Assembly: GCF_000005505.3 (NCBI RefSeq)
Contig: NC_016133.3
Location: 5,766,001-5,830,000, forward strand
DNA length: 64,000 nucleotides
Source of the DNA: Brachypodium distachyon
Taxonomy: Eukaryota > Streptophyta > Magnoliopsida > Poales > Poaceae
Direction: 5' to 3'
Below the pieces are notes generated by a model. It was given only the letters and a program-made list of their open reading frames with translations, searched no databases and was not told where the DNA came from. This document shows positions 23,140 to 34,429 of the stretch, one piece after another (positions within the stretch are counted from its first letter, which is position 1; the number at the start of each line of letters is the position of its first letter). The position numbers and the translations under genes were made by a program.

Positions 23140-26100
23140 ATGGACGCCGCAACCGCCGTGACGGCGACCGCCGGGGCGGCGGCGGCGATGGTGTGGTTCC
23201 GGAAGGGGCTCCGCGTGCACGACAACCCGGCCCTGGATGCGGCCCGGCGCGGCGCCGCGCGGGTGTACCCGGTGTTCGTCCTCGACCCGCGGTACCTCCG
23301 CCCGGACCCCGCCGCGCACTCCCCGGGCTCCGCGCGCGCCGGGGTCGCGCGCGTGCGCTTCCTCCTCGAGAGCCTCAGCGACCTCGACGCCGGCCTCCGC
23401 CGCCTCGGCTCCCGCCTGCTTCTCCTTCGCGCCCGCGACGACGTCCCCGACGCCCTCTGCGCCGCCCTCAGGGACGTACGTCGGCTATCAGCCCTTCAAT
23501 ATCAACCACCACGCCCTCGTGGGCAATCTCGCGAGCAATTTCAGGGCGTACTTAACCTTCTCGTGTTCTTCCATGGGCGCAGTGGAACATCGGCAAGCTG
23601 TGCTTCGAGGCCGACACCGAGCCGTACGCGCTGGCCCGCGACAAGAGAGTCACGGTAAGGCTACTGATCACTCCTTAGGTTCTGCTACTCCCTCCGACCC
23701 ATATTACTTGTCAAAATATTACATGTATTTAGATGATTTTTAAACATAGATACACCCATGTTTGATCAAATTTGAGAAAAATAATATGGGTTGGAGGGAG
23801 TACTAGTTTTCTTGGGAGATTAAGAAAAGCACTGAATTCCTCTGAGGGTTCAAGGATTTCGCGGCTGCCTTGGGGATCGAGGTGTTCACGCCTGTCAGCC
23901 ACACCCTTTTCGATCCTGCAGAAATCATAGAGAAGGTATCATTCAGTAATCAGTACTGAACTACTGATGTTCCTGGTAGGATTCATGTGCTTTGGGGATC
24001 TTTTATTTGTTTTCTGTTTATTGGCAACCTGAAGAATGGGGGACGGCCGCCATTGACATATCAATCGTTTCTGGCCATCGCCGGGGAGCCACCCAAGCCG
24101 GTAATGGCGGAGTACTCTGAGCTCCCACTGATTGGTGACACCGGGGAGTACGAGCTGTTGCCCGTGCCCAAATTGGAGGAGCTTGGGTATGGTGATATCA
24201 GCCAGGTTAGAGCAATAGCACGTTCAGTCCAGTGTACTAATTGCTCGACCAGATTTGAAGTTTCCTTGACTGAATGAATAACTGCTCATGCACAGGAGAA
24301 CATTTCACCTTTCCGTGGCGGGGAGACAGAAGCTCTGAAGAGGATGAGAGAGTCACTACAGGATAAGGTTTTGCTGCTGAAACTCTTTTGATTTTCAATT
24401 TATTGCATCCATATCTTCTGAAACCTTAATGTTTCATTCAGAAATGGAAGGTACCTGTTCCTTTATTACAGTTATACATTCCTATTAGCATCAAATTCCC
24501 TTTTGCAGGAGTGGGTTTCCATGTTTGAGAAACCTAAGGGCGACCCCTCTGCCTTCCTAAAACCCGCGACAACGGTCTTGTCGCCGTATCTGAAAGTGAG
24601 TCTTATCGCATGCATTCCAATGTTATCGGTCTCGCTCGTTGACATTTGCTTCATATTACAATGTTTAAAATCGAAATGGATTGTTTACGTCGCAGTTTGG
24701 TTGCCTATCTTCGAGGTATTTTTACCACTGCATTCAAGAAGTTTACCGGAGTACCAAAAAGCACACAAAACCACCTGTTTCGTTGACTGGCCAGGTGTGT
24801 TCATTAGTAACTGCGAGGGTTTGTTCTGAAGAAAAGAAAAAAACTGAGTTCTTCAGTTTTATGTTTCTTGTAACAGTTGCTATGGAGAGACTTCTTCTAT
24901 ACAGTGTCTTTTGGCACTCTTAGTTTCGATCATATGAAAGGAAACAAAATATGCAAACAGGTTTGCTGATTCTGTAACCTCCTTATCTGCAACCTTCTCC
25001 TGAACATAATCCGAGTTCTTTTTCATCTTAGATTCCATGGAGACAGAATGAGGAGTTGTTTGTTGCATGGAGAGATGGCCGAACAGGATATCCATGGATT
25101 GATGCTATCATGATTCAGGTTTAATTACCCTGAAAAACATGTGCCAACTTTGCACGGATGAGTGCAACTTGCTTCACCTTTTCTGTTTCCTCTTTCTGTC
25201 TGCATCACTTATAACTATCCATATCATGTGAATGGTTTTGCTTATTTTGTTGGTCGTCAGCTGAGGAAGTGGGGTTGGATGCATCATCTTGCACGCCACT
25301 CTGTTGCTTGTTTCCTGACGCGGGGTGATCTGGTACGGATCTACACCTTAGCTAGCTACATATTTGTTTGTTCGAAAAAGTGGTAGTAAGTTAGCTTGGT
25401 AGTGTATACTATTTAACGAGTGGCGTAGACAATCTGCAGCGACGCATGCTTGTTTTCAAGGTAAATCCCTAAAAAAAGAAAGATTGATAAAATGCCACAA
25501 CTTCAATTTGTTCTTTGATAAAAGGGCACGCCTTCTGTCACTGACTATGGACCAACACAAGGGGTGGCATTTTATCAAATCTCATGTTCTTCTATATCAA
25601 ATGACAGTGATCGGGAACAAAAGGCGCACTTTTTATAAACATAAGCCGCTCAAGTACCTAATCATATCCGATAAGAACATACCTTTTTCAAAGTAACATG
25701 GGCAATGTCATTCATAAATTAAAAAACCATCGACGCCATTTATAAATTCTGAAGACATGAATGCAAAGTATTTCTTTTTTCCTACGTGATTCTTATTAGC
25801 TAACGAGCATGACCATCGAGGAGAAAATAGTTTATTTTTCCGTTGGATTCCAAGATTGGATGTCCTCCTTATCTTACCTTACCTTACGAAATTGGCTTTT
25901 CATTTTCTCAATGAAGTTTATCCACTGGGAGAAAGGTCGTGACGTCTTCGAAAGGCTACTGATAGACTCTGACTGGGCTATCAACAACGGCAATTGGCTG
26001 TGGCTATCCTGTTCATCCTTCTTCTACCAGGTCAATAATCAAACAGTCCCTTCATGTACTACATGTAATAGCTGCATTCTTATTCAGTCCAAGCTTCTTT

Positions 26101-26661
26101 AATACTTCGTTCAATATTTCTCGACACAGTATCACAGAATCTACTCCCCAATATCATTCGGAAAGAAGTATGATCCCAATGGAGACTATATCCGGCATTT
26201 CATCCCAGTGCTGAAAGGTAACTATCTCAACGACAAAATTTCAGCATCTCATTTGCGATTTTCAGAACCAATGAATGCAGCATGTTGGTGTCACAGACAT
26301 GCCAAAGGAGTACATCTACGAGCCTTGGACTGCACCCCTCAGCGTCCAGGAGAAAGCCAGGTGCATTGTTGGTAGAGACTACCCAAAACCAGGTGAAAAG
26401 AACATCTCTTTTCAAGCGCAGGAATTAAGTACAATGCATGAACCTTCAGTGAGCATATTTCTGTTTCCACTTCCAGTAGTTGATCATGAGGCTGCAAGCA
26501 AAGAATGTAGGAAGAGGATGGGTGAAGCGTACGCCTCGAATCGTCTTGGCGGTAACACCGTCAATGGAAAGACCTCAGAATCGTCGCGAAGAAAGTCTTC
26601 TGATGGCGGCCAAGATGCCTCCGATTTATCTAAGTCGAAGCAACCGAAAAGGAGGAGCTGA
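23140..26661 (+). CDS. UVR3: (6-4) photolyase
   Basis: Fourteen exons with consistent phases: 23140-23475, 23583-23654, 23855-23935, 24035-24205, 24296-24367, 24509-24595, 24696-24794, 24877-24960, 25032-25118, 25261-25332, 25917-26030, 26130-26217, 26297-26392 and 26477-26661; 547 aa, the usual length. It is a flavoprotein that uses blue light to reverse UV-induced (6-4) pyrimidine-pyrimidone lesions. Residues about 16-165 form the antenna domain ([17 protein letters not shown]). The FAD-binding C-terminal half carries [31 protein letters not shown] (371-376, with the two catalytic His at 372 and 376 by comparison with animal enzymes) and [20 protein letters not shown]. The tail is basic (KQPKRRS), a likely nuclear signal. 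Exon 3's acceptor (TTCAAG) is weak but restores the frame. Intron 2 holds a Stowaway MITE. The HHLARH motif separates it from CPD photolyases and plant cryptochromes. Confidence 0.96.
23686..23802. mobile_element. Stowaway-type MITE in UVR3 intron 2
   Basis: Ends CTCCCTCCGACCCATATTAC and ATAATATGGGTTGGAGGGAG are inverted repeats flanked by TA. The interior (ACATGTATTTAGATG..AAACATAGATACACCCAT) matches the elements at 35622 and 53282. Confidence 0.93.
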
Positions 26662-26796
26662 GCCCAGAGCAGCGGAGACAATTAGAACTTGTAGAATCTG
26701 ACTTAGACACTGACCTCTATAATCTTTGGATGCCTGTATGTATCGGCTTCTCCGGCCTCCTGGTTCATTCGGTTCTGTTACTTTTTTCAGAAAAGT

Positions 26797-26948
26797 CATG
26801 ATAAAAAAAAGAACATTCTGAACATTCTGAATCCAAGTTCAGTTTACTTTTTTCAGAAAAGTCATGACAAATCCAACATAGATATAAGTTAATTTGTGAT
26901 GGAGGGAGTACCATATCAGAGAACATTCTGAATCCAAGTTCAGTTTAC
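26797..26948 (+). repeat. Local duplication downstream of UVR3, with a solo MITE end
   Basis: GAACATTCTGAATCCAAGTT plus CAGTTTAC occurs near 26823-26850 and again at 26921-26948. TTTTTTCAGAAAAGTCATGA occurs twice near 26783 and 26850. Between the copies is a lone Stowaway-like end, GATGGAGGGAGTA (about 26898-26910), without its partner. Probably a rearranged MITE insertion in the 3' flank. Confidence 0.7.
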
Positions 26949-27233
26949 AGTCCGGAGAAAGGTCAATTCGCAGCACGGGCTAAAAGTCCACGCGGGAGCT
27001 GACGAGATTAACACAAAATACTCCATTGCCCGGTCCTCGTGACAGGGGAGAATAAATAAACACTCCACGTCCACGTCAACGTCTTCAGTCCTGGCTCAAA
27101 CTCCTAACCCATCTAATCACACGCTTAATTGAACTCTGAAGTCTGAATGATGGATGGGGGTATGACTATGAGGGAAATTGCTTGTACGAAACCAAGAGAG
27201 AGCCCATGATGCGGTGTTGGCACGTAGGCTCTA

Positions 27234-28221
27234 AGAACATCTCCAGCCGCATACCCATATTTTGATTACCCAAATCCATCAGTGGGAAGGGAGAAATTTT
27301 TTTTGGTATTATTCCAGCATACCTAAAACTAGATACCCAAAAAGGAATATTCTCATTTGATGCTTTCTTTCTTTTCATTATCTTGTTTCTTTTGTATCTA
27401 TTCCATCTCCTCCTCTCCTCTCACTCCCCGTGGCATCCCCAATCCCCATCGCGGTGACCCTCCTCCATCCCCATCGACGGCAGCGCAAGAGGCGGCGTGC
27501 AGGAGGGCGACGGTGGTCGCGCGCGGTGGCGCTCGGCGGCAGGGCGACGGCGGTCTCTGCATCGGGAAGCAGCACGTGATGAGGAGGGGAAGAGGAGGAG
27601 TGCCGGCGGCCGGCAAGGCGGCTTGCAAGGGCGCATGCAGGAGGGCTGCGTCAGGCGGGCTCGGCGGCAAGCGAGGGCAGCGACGGGCGTGCGGCGCGGC
27701 GCACGAGGGGGGGGGGGCGGTCGGGCTCGGCTGCGCGGGAAGCAGAGTAGGGCGTCGGCGGGGGCAACATGGAGGCGGCGAAGCCCTCGGGCTTGGTGGG
27801 GAGTCGAGCAGGGCAGGCGCGGGATGCCGGCCGGCGGCGGCGCGAGCCCTAGCCAGCGGCGGGGCGAGCCCGAGCCGGAGCGGCGGCAGTCATGGAGGGA
27901 GCAGCAGAGGCGACGAGGTGGGCGGCGGAGGGGTCCGACGCGGTGGCGAGGGCGACGGAGGGTCCCACTCACCGGCAGCGACGCGAAATCCGGCGGACCG
28001 CGACGGGAGGGGAGGGGCCACGGGCGGTAGTTGGCTTCGCGCGTGCGTTTTGGGTCAGATGGGTACTCTGGCTGGGAATACCCAAACATGGGTAGCTACC
28101 CAAAAAATATGGGTATCTAACTTTTTGGGTATGCTGCTGGAGCTAGCTTTTGGGGTAAAATACCCATATCGACAGTTTTTGGGTATCTTTCTAAATATGA
28201 GTATGTTGTTGGAGATGTTCT
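27234..28221. mobile_element. TIR DNA element with GC-rich interior
   Basis: The left end AGAACATCTCCAGCCGCATA and the right end, read inverted, AGAACATCTCCAACAACATA match at 25 of 29 positions. Just inside, both ends repeat TACCCA/TGGGTA words many times. The interior (about 27430-28030) is strongly GC-rich, with long open frames on both strands but no recognised domain. This layout suggests a non-autonomous transposon that may have captured genic DNA. No target duplication was clear, so the superfamily is undecided. Confidence 0.6.
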
Positions 28222-29646
28222 GCACAGTGACAGGCTCTATCTTTGCCCGCCAGAGATATATGTCCTGCACTTCCTTTTTCCCAACGAAAGGTTATACTTG
28301 ATTAATTACTCGTGGTCGTTGCCCAAGTCTAAGATTCAAACTCCAAGCTGCAAAAAGGTACTGTATGCTTGACCAGTGACCACCATAGACCGTAGAAAAC
28401 GCAAATATGTACTCTTTCCGGACGGAGGAAATAGGGAATACTTTATCCTGACGTACTCCTGAGCGTAAATTCTTTTGTTTCCACTTTAGGTTTTTTTTTA
28501 GATATATTCAATTCAATATGGTATTAGAGCATCACCAGTGTATAAGGTCACATTTGTAATAAGGTGGGACCCTTGTATCAGTCTTGTAGCTACCTAAAAA
28601 TTTCACAATGCTTGTGGCTAAACTTGTCCTTAAGATGGGCCCACAATACTGAAAAATTGGCAAGTGGTAATCCTCCATGTGTACATAAACTATTAAAAAG
28701 TAATACCTTTTGCGTTATGGACTGCCCACAAGTTTATGAGTTGTTCTTAAACTTTTGTGCTTATGAACAACCTCCACAATGTATAAAGTTATTCTTAAGG
28801 ATCATCTTTTTGCTTATGGACAAGTTTTCTAGCACATTGCATGTGCCCTTACCATAGAGTTAAATACTAATAAAAAATCGATAGTTATGATCTTCGTCGA
28901 GTCCATCTCTAAGGACTAGATGAACCTAGACATGAGAAGGGTGTTAATACTTGTGCATCTTTCATTTAATTCAATGGACACCTCTCCAGTACAGCCAGTC
29001 CATACTAAATCTCGATGTCAAAAAACGAAAAAAAATGATGTCGCCAAAAGGTATTCCTTTTTTTTTTCTGCGCAAACGAAAAAATGTATTCCTACATACT
29101 ATATAAATCGATTTACCTTTGCTGCCTTCCGATGCTAACAAAACGTGACCTAACTCGAAGGAAATTGAAAGAGATGAATGCCCAACTCATGCCAGAGACC
29201 ATGCTTATGCCATGCACAAACTACGGAAGGATCACCGGTAACACGTGGAAAACTGAATCGTATATTTAGGGAAAAAAGGAAAACCATATGGAAGCGCAAC
29301 CCAAAACCATGGGACTACACGGGAGCGGCAAATACGTGACCACCAAGGCAGCACGGAATTTTCTCCTTACACAACAGCAACCTTAATATTGCACGGGAAG
29401 TTTTGAGGAGTGGAATTTCTTGAACCCAAGTTAAACTGCATGCCAACGTTACTTGTTCTCAAAGCAAAAGGATTAAGGGCGCCATCCATGGAGAAAGTAC
29501 GTCATGTTAACTAATGAGTTGTTGCTTTGAAAAACTTATCACGTGACACGTGCCGGGTAGTGGCTTCTAAATTTGACCAAATTCATAATTTTTTTTGAAT
29601 ATTTATATTTTCAAATCAAGAGCATTAGATTCATTATGAAATATAA

Positions 29647-29706
29647 TACTCCATCCGACTAAAGTTATACTAAAACCGAGACACTTTTTATACATCGGAG
29701 GGAGTA
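29647..29706. mobile_element. Short Stowaway-like MITE
   Basis: Ends CTCCATCCGACT and ATCGGAGGGAG are inverted, flanked by TA. Only about 60 bases long and little matching beyond the outer 13 bases. Confidence 0.65.
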
Positions 29707-29906
29707 TATCTATCTTTTTAGATGAAAAGAGCACCACTCCCGATTTCATTAAGGAACCCAAATTATTACGGACTTTGTTAATTAAGTATCTAGAGGCATT
29801 AAGAATATAATATCTTACTTTGACATTGCTTATGTTGATCTCTTTATATAAGTTTGATCAAATTTTAGAAAGTTTGTTAGTCAATAAAAGTTATATGAAT
29901 CATAAG

Positions 29907-29993
29907 TACTCTTTCCGATTCATAAAAAGTGTTATTCATTTTGTACAAAGTTAGTACTAAGTAGACGACACTTTTTATGAATCGGCGGAAGTA
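29907..29993. mobile_element. Short Stowaway-like MITE
   Basis: The left end CTCTTTCCGATTCATAAAAA and right end TTTTTATGAATCGGCGGAAG are inverted repeats flanked by TA. About 87 bases with a small loop. Confidence 0.85.
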
Positions 29994-30384
29994 TATTTAA
30001 GGACAGATGGTCACATATCTGCCAACGAGGCGACATTGTATCTCTTGGGTAAAAAAAATTCACAGTCTTACACAAAAAGTAATAATCTAATTTATACATT
30101 TACACATGTCAAACGAAAATTGCTCGCCATCCGAATCATTTGTTGGCACTTCAAACATTGTTATTGGTTTTTGAGGGAGGAGGCCAGCACACACCATCTG
30201 TACCAGAACCGACAGCCCAAGAAAGGGATAATACCCTGACAAAGGGCCCGATCCGCATCGGACGGCTGACGCTGCACGCCGAGGCCTCGGTTCCGATCCG
30301 ACGGCTGCGGTGCGCCTACACTTGTCGCCTCGCTTCGCTCTGGAAAGCGCCACCACGCAACGCAACCCCCTCCGGATATACACG

Positions 30385-30392
30385 TATAAAAT
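30385..30392 (+). promoter_or_regulatory. TATA box of the Tudor/ENT gene
   Basis: TATAAAAT follows a GC-rich proximal promoter and precedes a CT-rich leader. Transcription would start about 25-30 bases downstream. The leader exon probably ends at CTCAAG (30604). An intron of about 800 bases (30605-31406, GTTTGT..TAACAG) precedes the coding exon. Confidence 0.65.
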
Positions 30393-31426
30393 CCTCGCCC
30401 TTTCCTTCCCCCAAATTAATTACAGAAATTAATTCCGGATTCCTTTTTGTTCTCGTGCTTCCCGATTTCCTCCCAGTTCTCCTCTTCATCCAATCTCTCC
30501 CCCGCGCGACGGAAAATCGGGGACGGGAGTTCTGCGGGCTCGGCGGAATTTTTTCGTCGGATTTTCCCGTGCTTCTTCTTCCAGGCCGCAGTCGTCGTCT
30601 CAAGGTTTGTGATTTTTTTTCTTCTTCTTCTTCTTCAAATTTTTGTTTTACTGTTTAGGGTCGGGCGTTTCTTGATGTGATTTTTTGGTGCGGGGATGGA
30701 GGTGCGGCGAGAACCCTAATCGCATTGATTGATTATTAGTTGACTAAGTGCGATGGTTTTCTCGTCCCCAGTTCAATGGCTCCTGTTTAGGAACTGACTA
30801 GAATAGATCTTTCTGCTGTGCGGATTTTTGTAAGTAATCTTGGATCCGTTCCTTCCGACGTAGGAGTTCGTTGTCTCTGGCGTATTTCTGGTCTCAGAAT
30901 CCAGGTTGGGATGATTCTGCCTGAAGTATCCTTGAGTTTTCCATGATTACCTGTTGTTTGTTGATCTGGTAGGCGATATGTCGGTTAATCTTTCCCTTGA
31001 TTGCTTGGCGTAGACGTTAGTTGTGTCCCGAAGCAATTACTGATGTCAAGTATCTCCCTTGTCCTAGTAATTTAGCCAGTCGTTCGTTCATCTCTTCTTC
31101 TGTAGATTGATGGTCTGATGCATCCGAATCCACTAAGTTTGCAATCGTTGATTCGTTTCAGTTTCCTTCAGGTATCCAGATGAGATTATTTGTGTCGCAG
31201 CACATTATCTGTAGATACACTTCGGAATTCCCATTTCATCTATGGTGAATTTGTTTGAATGGAACAGTGCCATCTGATCTGTTTTATGTTTAGTTTATCT
31301 TATTACCTTGTACAATACTGCTTTACAAGTTTAGATATTGTTGTCTTGTCTTTGGTAACTAAACTTATCAAGTTACTAAAATTTGTTATTTTCCTTTCTG
31401 TAACAGTGTTCGGGAAATAGCAAGAC

Positions 31427-32880
31427 ATGATGAAATTCCGGAAAGGGGGCAAGGTGGAAGTATTGCAGAAGGCGGAGGTGCCGTTCGGTTCCTGGAGACC
31501 TGCCGAGATCGTTTCTGGCAACGGACACACCTATCTTGTAAGCTACGATCAATGCCTGTTAGACACTAGTGTGGTCGAAAGGGTGCCAAGAAAGGCAATG
31601 AGGCCCTCTCCCCCGCCCCCAGATGGTTCCATATGCTGGGTCCCAGGCAACATCCTTGAAGTCTTTGACAGCTACTCTTGGAAGGTCGTGGAAGTGGTGA
31701 AATTACTTGGTCATAAGTTCTATCTTGTCAGGCTTCTTGGGGCCTCCATGGAATTGAGAGTACATGCATCCAGTCTTAGGACAAGGCAGCTTTGGCAAGA
31801 CGGCAAATGGGTTCCTCTTCCAAAGGTATGATTTATCCCTTCAAATTATTAAATACATGTTAATACTGTACTAAAAAACAGTTGTCACACGCTTATTAAA
31901 TACAAATTATTATGTTAATACCGATGCCTGTTATCGAAATTATGGACACTTTATGTCAAATAGTTGTCGCACTCTTGTTTCTTTTTGTGTTAATACTGTA
32001 CGATGGGGCTTGAAGGATGTCATCATTTATAAACTTTTTTTTCTTTTCAAGGAGGAGCGTCATTTGTAAACTAAAAAACAGACTAGTAACTGGCGCTCAC
32101 TAACATGTTGTTGATTACATTCAGGATTCTGGTGGTTCACATAGGAGTCGAACTAAAGGTGGCAACAACACCTCAGGGGACAGTAATCTTCTACTAAAGA
32201 ACAAGAATGCGTTTGAGGGCAACATGTCTCGAGGCACAAAGAGGAAATCATCTGGTTCATCAGCTTTCCCGATGCAGCGCAGTGAAGTCACTAAAAGATT
32301 CCAGATTTCTCATAGAGATGGAAGATGCCAACGTATTGTCCGTGGAGATTCTCTTCATTTGATGGATAAGGTAGATGCTGTTGATTCCCCATGCTTAATG
32401 CTGGGTGAAAAATGCATGCATGATTCCTTATATAACAGAGCAAATGGCTTTCCTAAAACAAATTTGGCAGTGGTTAACACTAATGTTGACTATCCCTATC
32501 CTGCTCTAACAACACAAGATAGTGATACTGATAGTGCCGCATCCTCTGTTGGTAGTTGCAATCCCTACGGTAGCCCCTATAGGCCAGCACATCCTCAAGA
32601 GTATGACAGTGGAGATATTTGTAGTAAAAATGGTGATGATGAAGCTTCTATATCCGGAAGAGAATCACCTCTTCCTATTAAAGGTGATCCGAGGGAAGAA
32701 ACCCATCTACTTGAGTTGCATGCTTATCGTGCAACAATGATGGCACTATATGTTTCTGGGTCAATTAGCTGGGAGCAAGAAGTTTTGATGACTAATCTGA
32801 GGCTTACACTGAACATCTCAACTGATGAACATTTATCCGAGTTAAGGAATTTGGCTTCCTCTGCAGTTTGTTCTAGATAG
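31427..32880 (+). CDS. Agenet/Tudor and ENT domain protein
   Basis: Two coding exons, 31427-31825 and 32125-32880, with a phase-0 intron; 384 aa. Residues 1-133 hold paired Agenet/Tudor-like modules (MKFRKGGKVEVLQKAEVPFG, SWRPAEIVSGNGHTYLVSY, then a second half with WVPGNILEVFDSYSWKVVEV and a KFYLVRLLG strand), of the type that binds modified histone tails. A Ser-rich, probably disordered linker follows. Residues about 325-375 are an ENT domain (LELHAYRATMMALYVSGS, then ISWEQEVLMTNLRLTLNIS), a helical module named after human EMSY. The order Agenet then ENT is that of plant Tudor-like proteins, the reverse of EMSY-LIKE (EML) proteins. A nuclear chromatin-linked role is inferred from the domains. 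The first of two adjacent ATGs was taken as start. Domains are firm; targets are unknown. Confidence 0.92.
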
Positions 32881-34429
32881 CCGTATTAAACAGTGATCAA
32901 GACAGAGGCTTAGAATTTTGCTGTTATGTTGTCATATCGCTTACTTTAGAATAGTGAAATCATGGTTAGTGTGGACTAAGGACATGTCATTCACTTGTTG
33001 TAGTACCTGATGCTCTGTATTAACCATGGAAAAAGAAATTTTGTATGATAGATTTGCCTGAAGTCCTCAATGCTACTTTTGTCCCCACTCAGTAAAGTTC
33101 TCTTTCTTTAATTGAACCAGCTGTGTTCTTAACTCAGATTACCTTGTATTGCTTTTGTGCTGCTGTAACAAAGCCTTGATATTTGGTATTAGAATTGTTC
33201 TCTCTGATGGTTGTTAGAACACTTTAAAGTCTGTGATAAGTGGTTGTAATTCAGTGATGTGTCATGGCAATGAATTTTCAGTTCTATTAATCTGCATGTT
33301 CAGCAAACAACTTTCTATGCTGATGTATTATTGTTACATCTTTGCTCTATGTTTGGGGCCACTACTCTACTGTAGGCAAAGCACCTTTACTTAACAGTAT
33401 CAATGTGTGTCACCTGGAAGTTCACCAACATTTTAGCTTCTATGACACCTTTGGTCACAACATTAGAAGCCAACACTACGTTTGGCTGATTTTTTTCCCT
33501 TTTCCGGTGGTGTGCAATTGCAAAAGGAATAATAAGAAATGATGCCATCTGATGCTTCTCATGCATTTTCCAGGGCCTTCGGTAGGTCTGTGTTGATGGA
33601 GGAGTTAAAAAAAATGTCACCTGGTTTACATGGTGATCAATGTGGCAACATTTCCATCAAACCATGGTTGGTTGGTATCTAAAATTTTCATTTTATCTTC
33701 TTTTCCAACTCTTACTAGCTTTTGCATGGAGAGTTCCAAGGGAATTTGTCTTGCATTAATCAACAAACAAGTTAATGCTAATATTCCAAGCCCAATATAT
33801 TTGCAAACAAGAACACTAGTGCACCACAGTAAAGTATTTTTTCCCTACATTTATTGATATTCCTGATCATGTTTTTCTTCTCTTTCATTTCTGTGCTGGA
33901 AGAAGGAAACCAAAAGGAGTACTCCCTCCGATCCATATTACTTGTCGCAGCTTTTTCTAGATACACATGTACCTAGACACGTTTCATTGTGTAGGTACAT
34001 GCGTATCTAGATAAAACTGCGACAGGTAATATGGATCGGAGGTTAAATTTATAATAATAGTGATATGATCATGCGTTGGTAAAGAAGGAATTAGATATCG
34101 TAATTGCACAATGTGCTCTTTGTGGTTAATCTCTCATCAAGAGTAAGCATATATGTGTTGTTGAAGTCGAAAGCCTTGATAAATGTAGGCAGGGTGACCA
34201 GATTATTTGTTGTTAACTGTAGCTTTCAAAAAAATTATCTTGGTCACAGTACTGTTTAAATGCTAGGTCTCAGAAGCTCTTCTGTCAAAGTTCATAGCAG
34301 GTTTTGCTTTGCAAGAGTTCATATCTATAAAAAGATTAATTGGCCTTGTTCTGGGAAATGAGGGAGACTGTCCCTTGTGCTACTTTATGTGGACAGTAAG
34401 AGGTAAGTAGGCATATTGTTTATCATCAG
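32881..34429. other. 3' flank of Tudor/ENT gene and spacer
   Basis: The first 200 bases or so are probably 3' UTR. Later bases hold a Stowaway MITE (33920-34043) and an exon-like segment 33719-33770 whose reading phase would fit the exon chain starting at 34430. Nothing else recognised. Confidence 0.4.
33920..34043. mobile_element. Stowaway-type MITE
   Basis: The left end CTCCCTCCGATCCATATTAC and right end GTAATATGGATCGGAGG are inverted repeats. Arms of about 50 bases also pair internally (CTAGATACACATGTACCTAG). The right terminus lacks the last GAGTA. Confidence 0.85.

Larger units (their letters stand above)
28222..30380. other. Intergenic between TIR element and Tudor/ENT gene
   Basis: AT-rich. 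Contains short Stowaway-like elements at 29647-29706 and 29907-29993. A stretch at about 28500-28860 starting GAGCATCACCAGTGTATAAG resembles an old element but its other end was not matched. The last 200 bases are GC-rich and form the proximal promoter of the next gene. Confidence 0.5.

Noticed and set aside
27357..28301. 314-codon plus-strand and 222-codon minus-strand frames
   Set aside because: Both lie in the GC-rich core of a TIR element, overlap each other, are low-complexity, and show no family motif.
33574..33632. Exon-like segment reading FGRSVLMEELKKMSPGL
   Set aside because: Its donor phases do not fit the next segment (33719-33770), and the only fitting donor would leave a 52-base intron.
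34265..34408. 47-codon open run ending in a GTAAGT-like donor
   Set aside because: The next acceptor is only 27 bases on, too short for an intron, and there is no start codon; probably chance.
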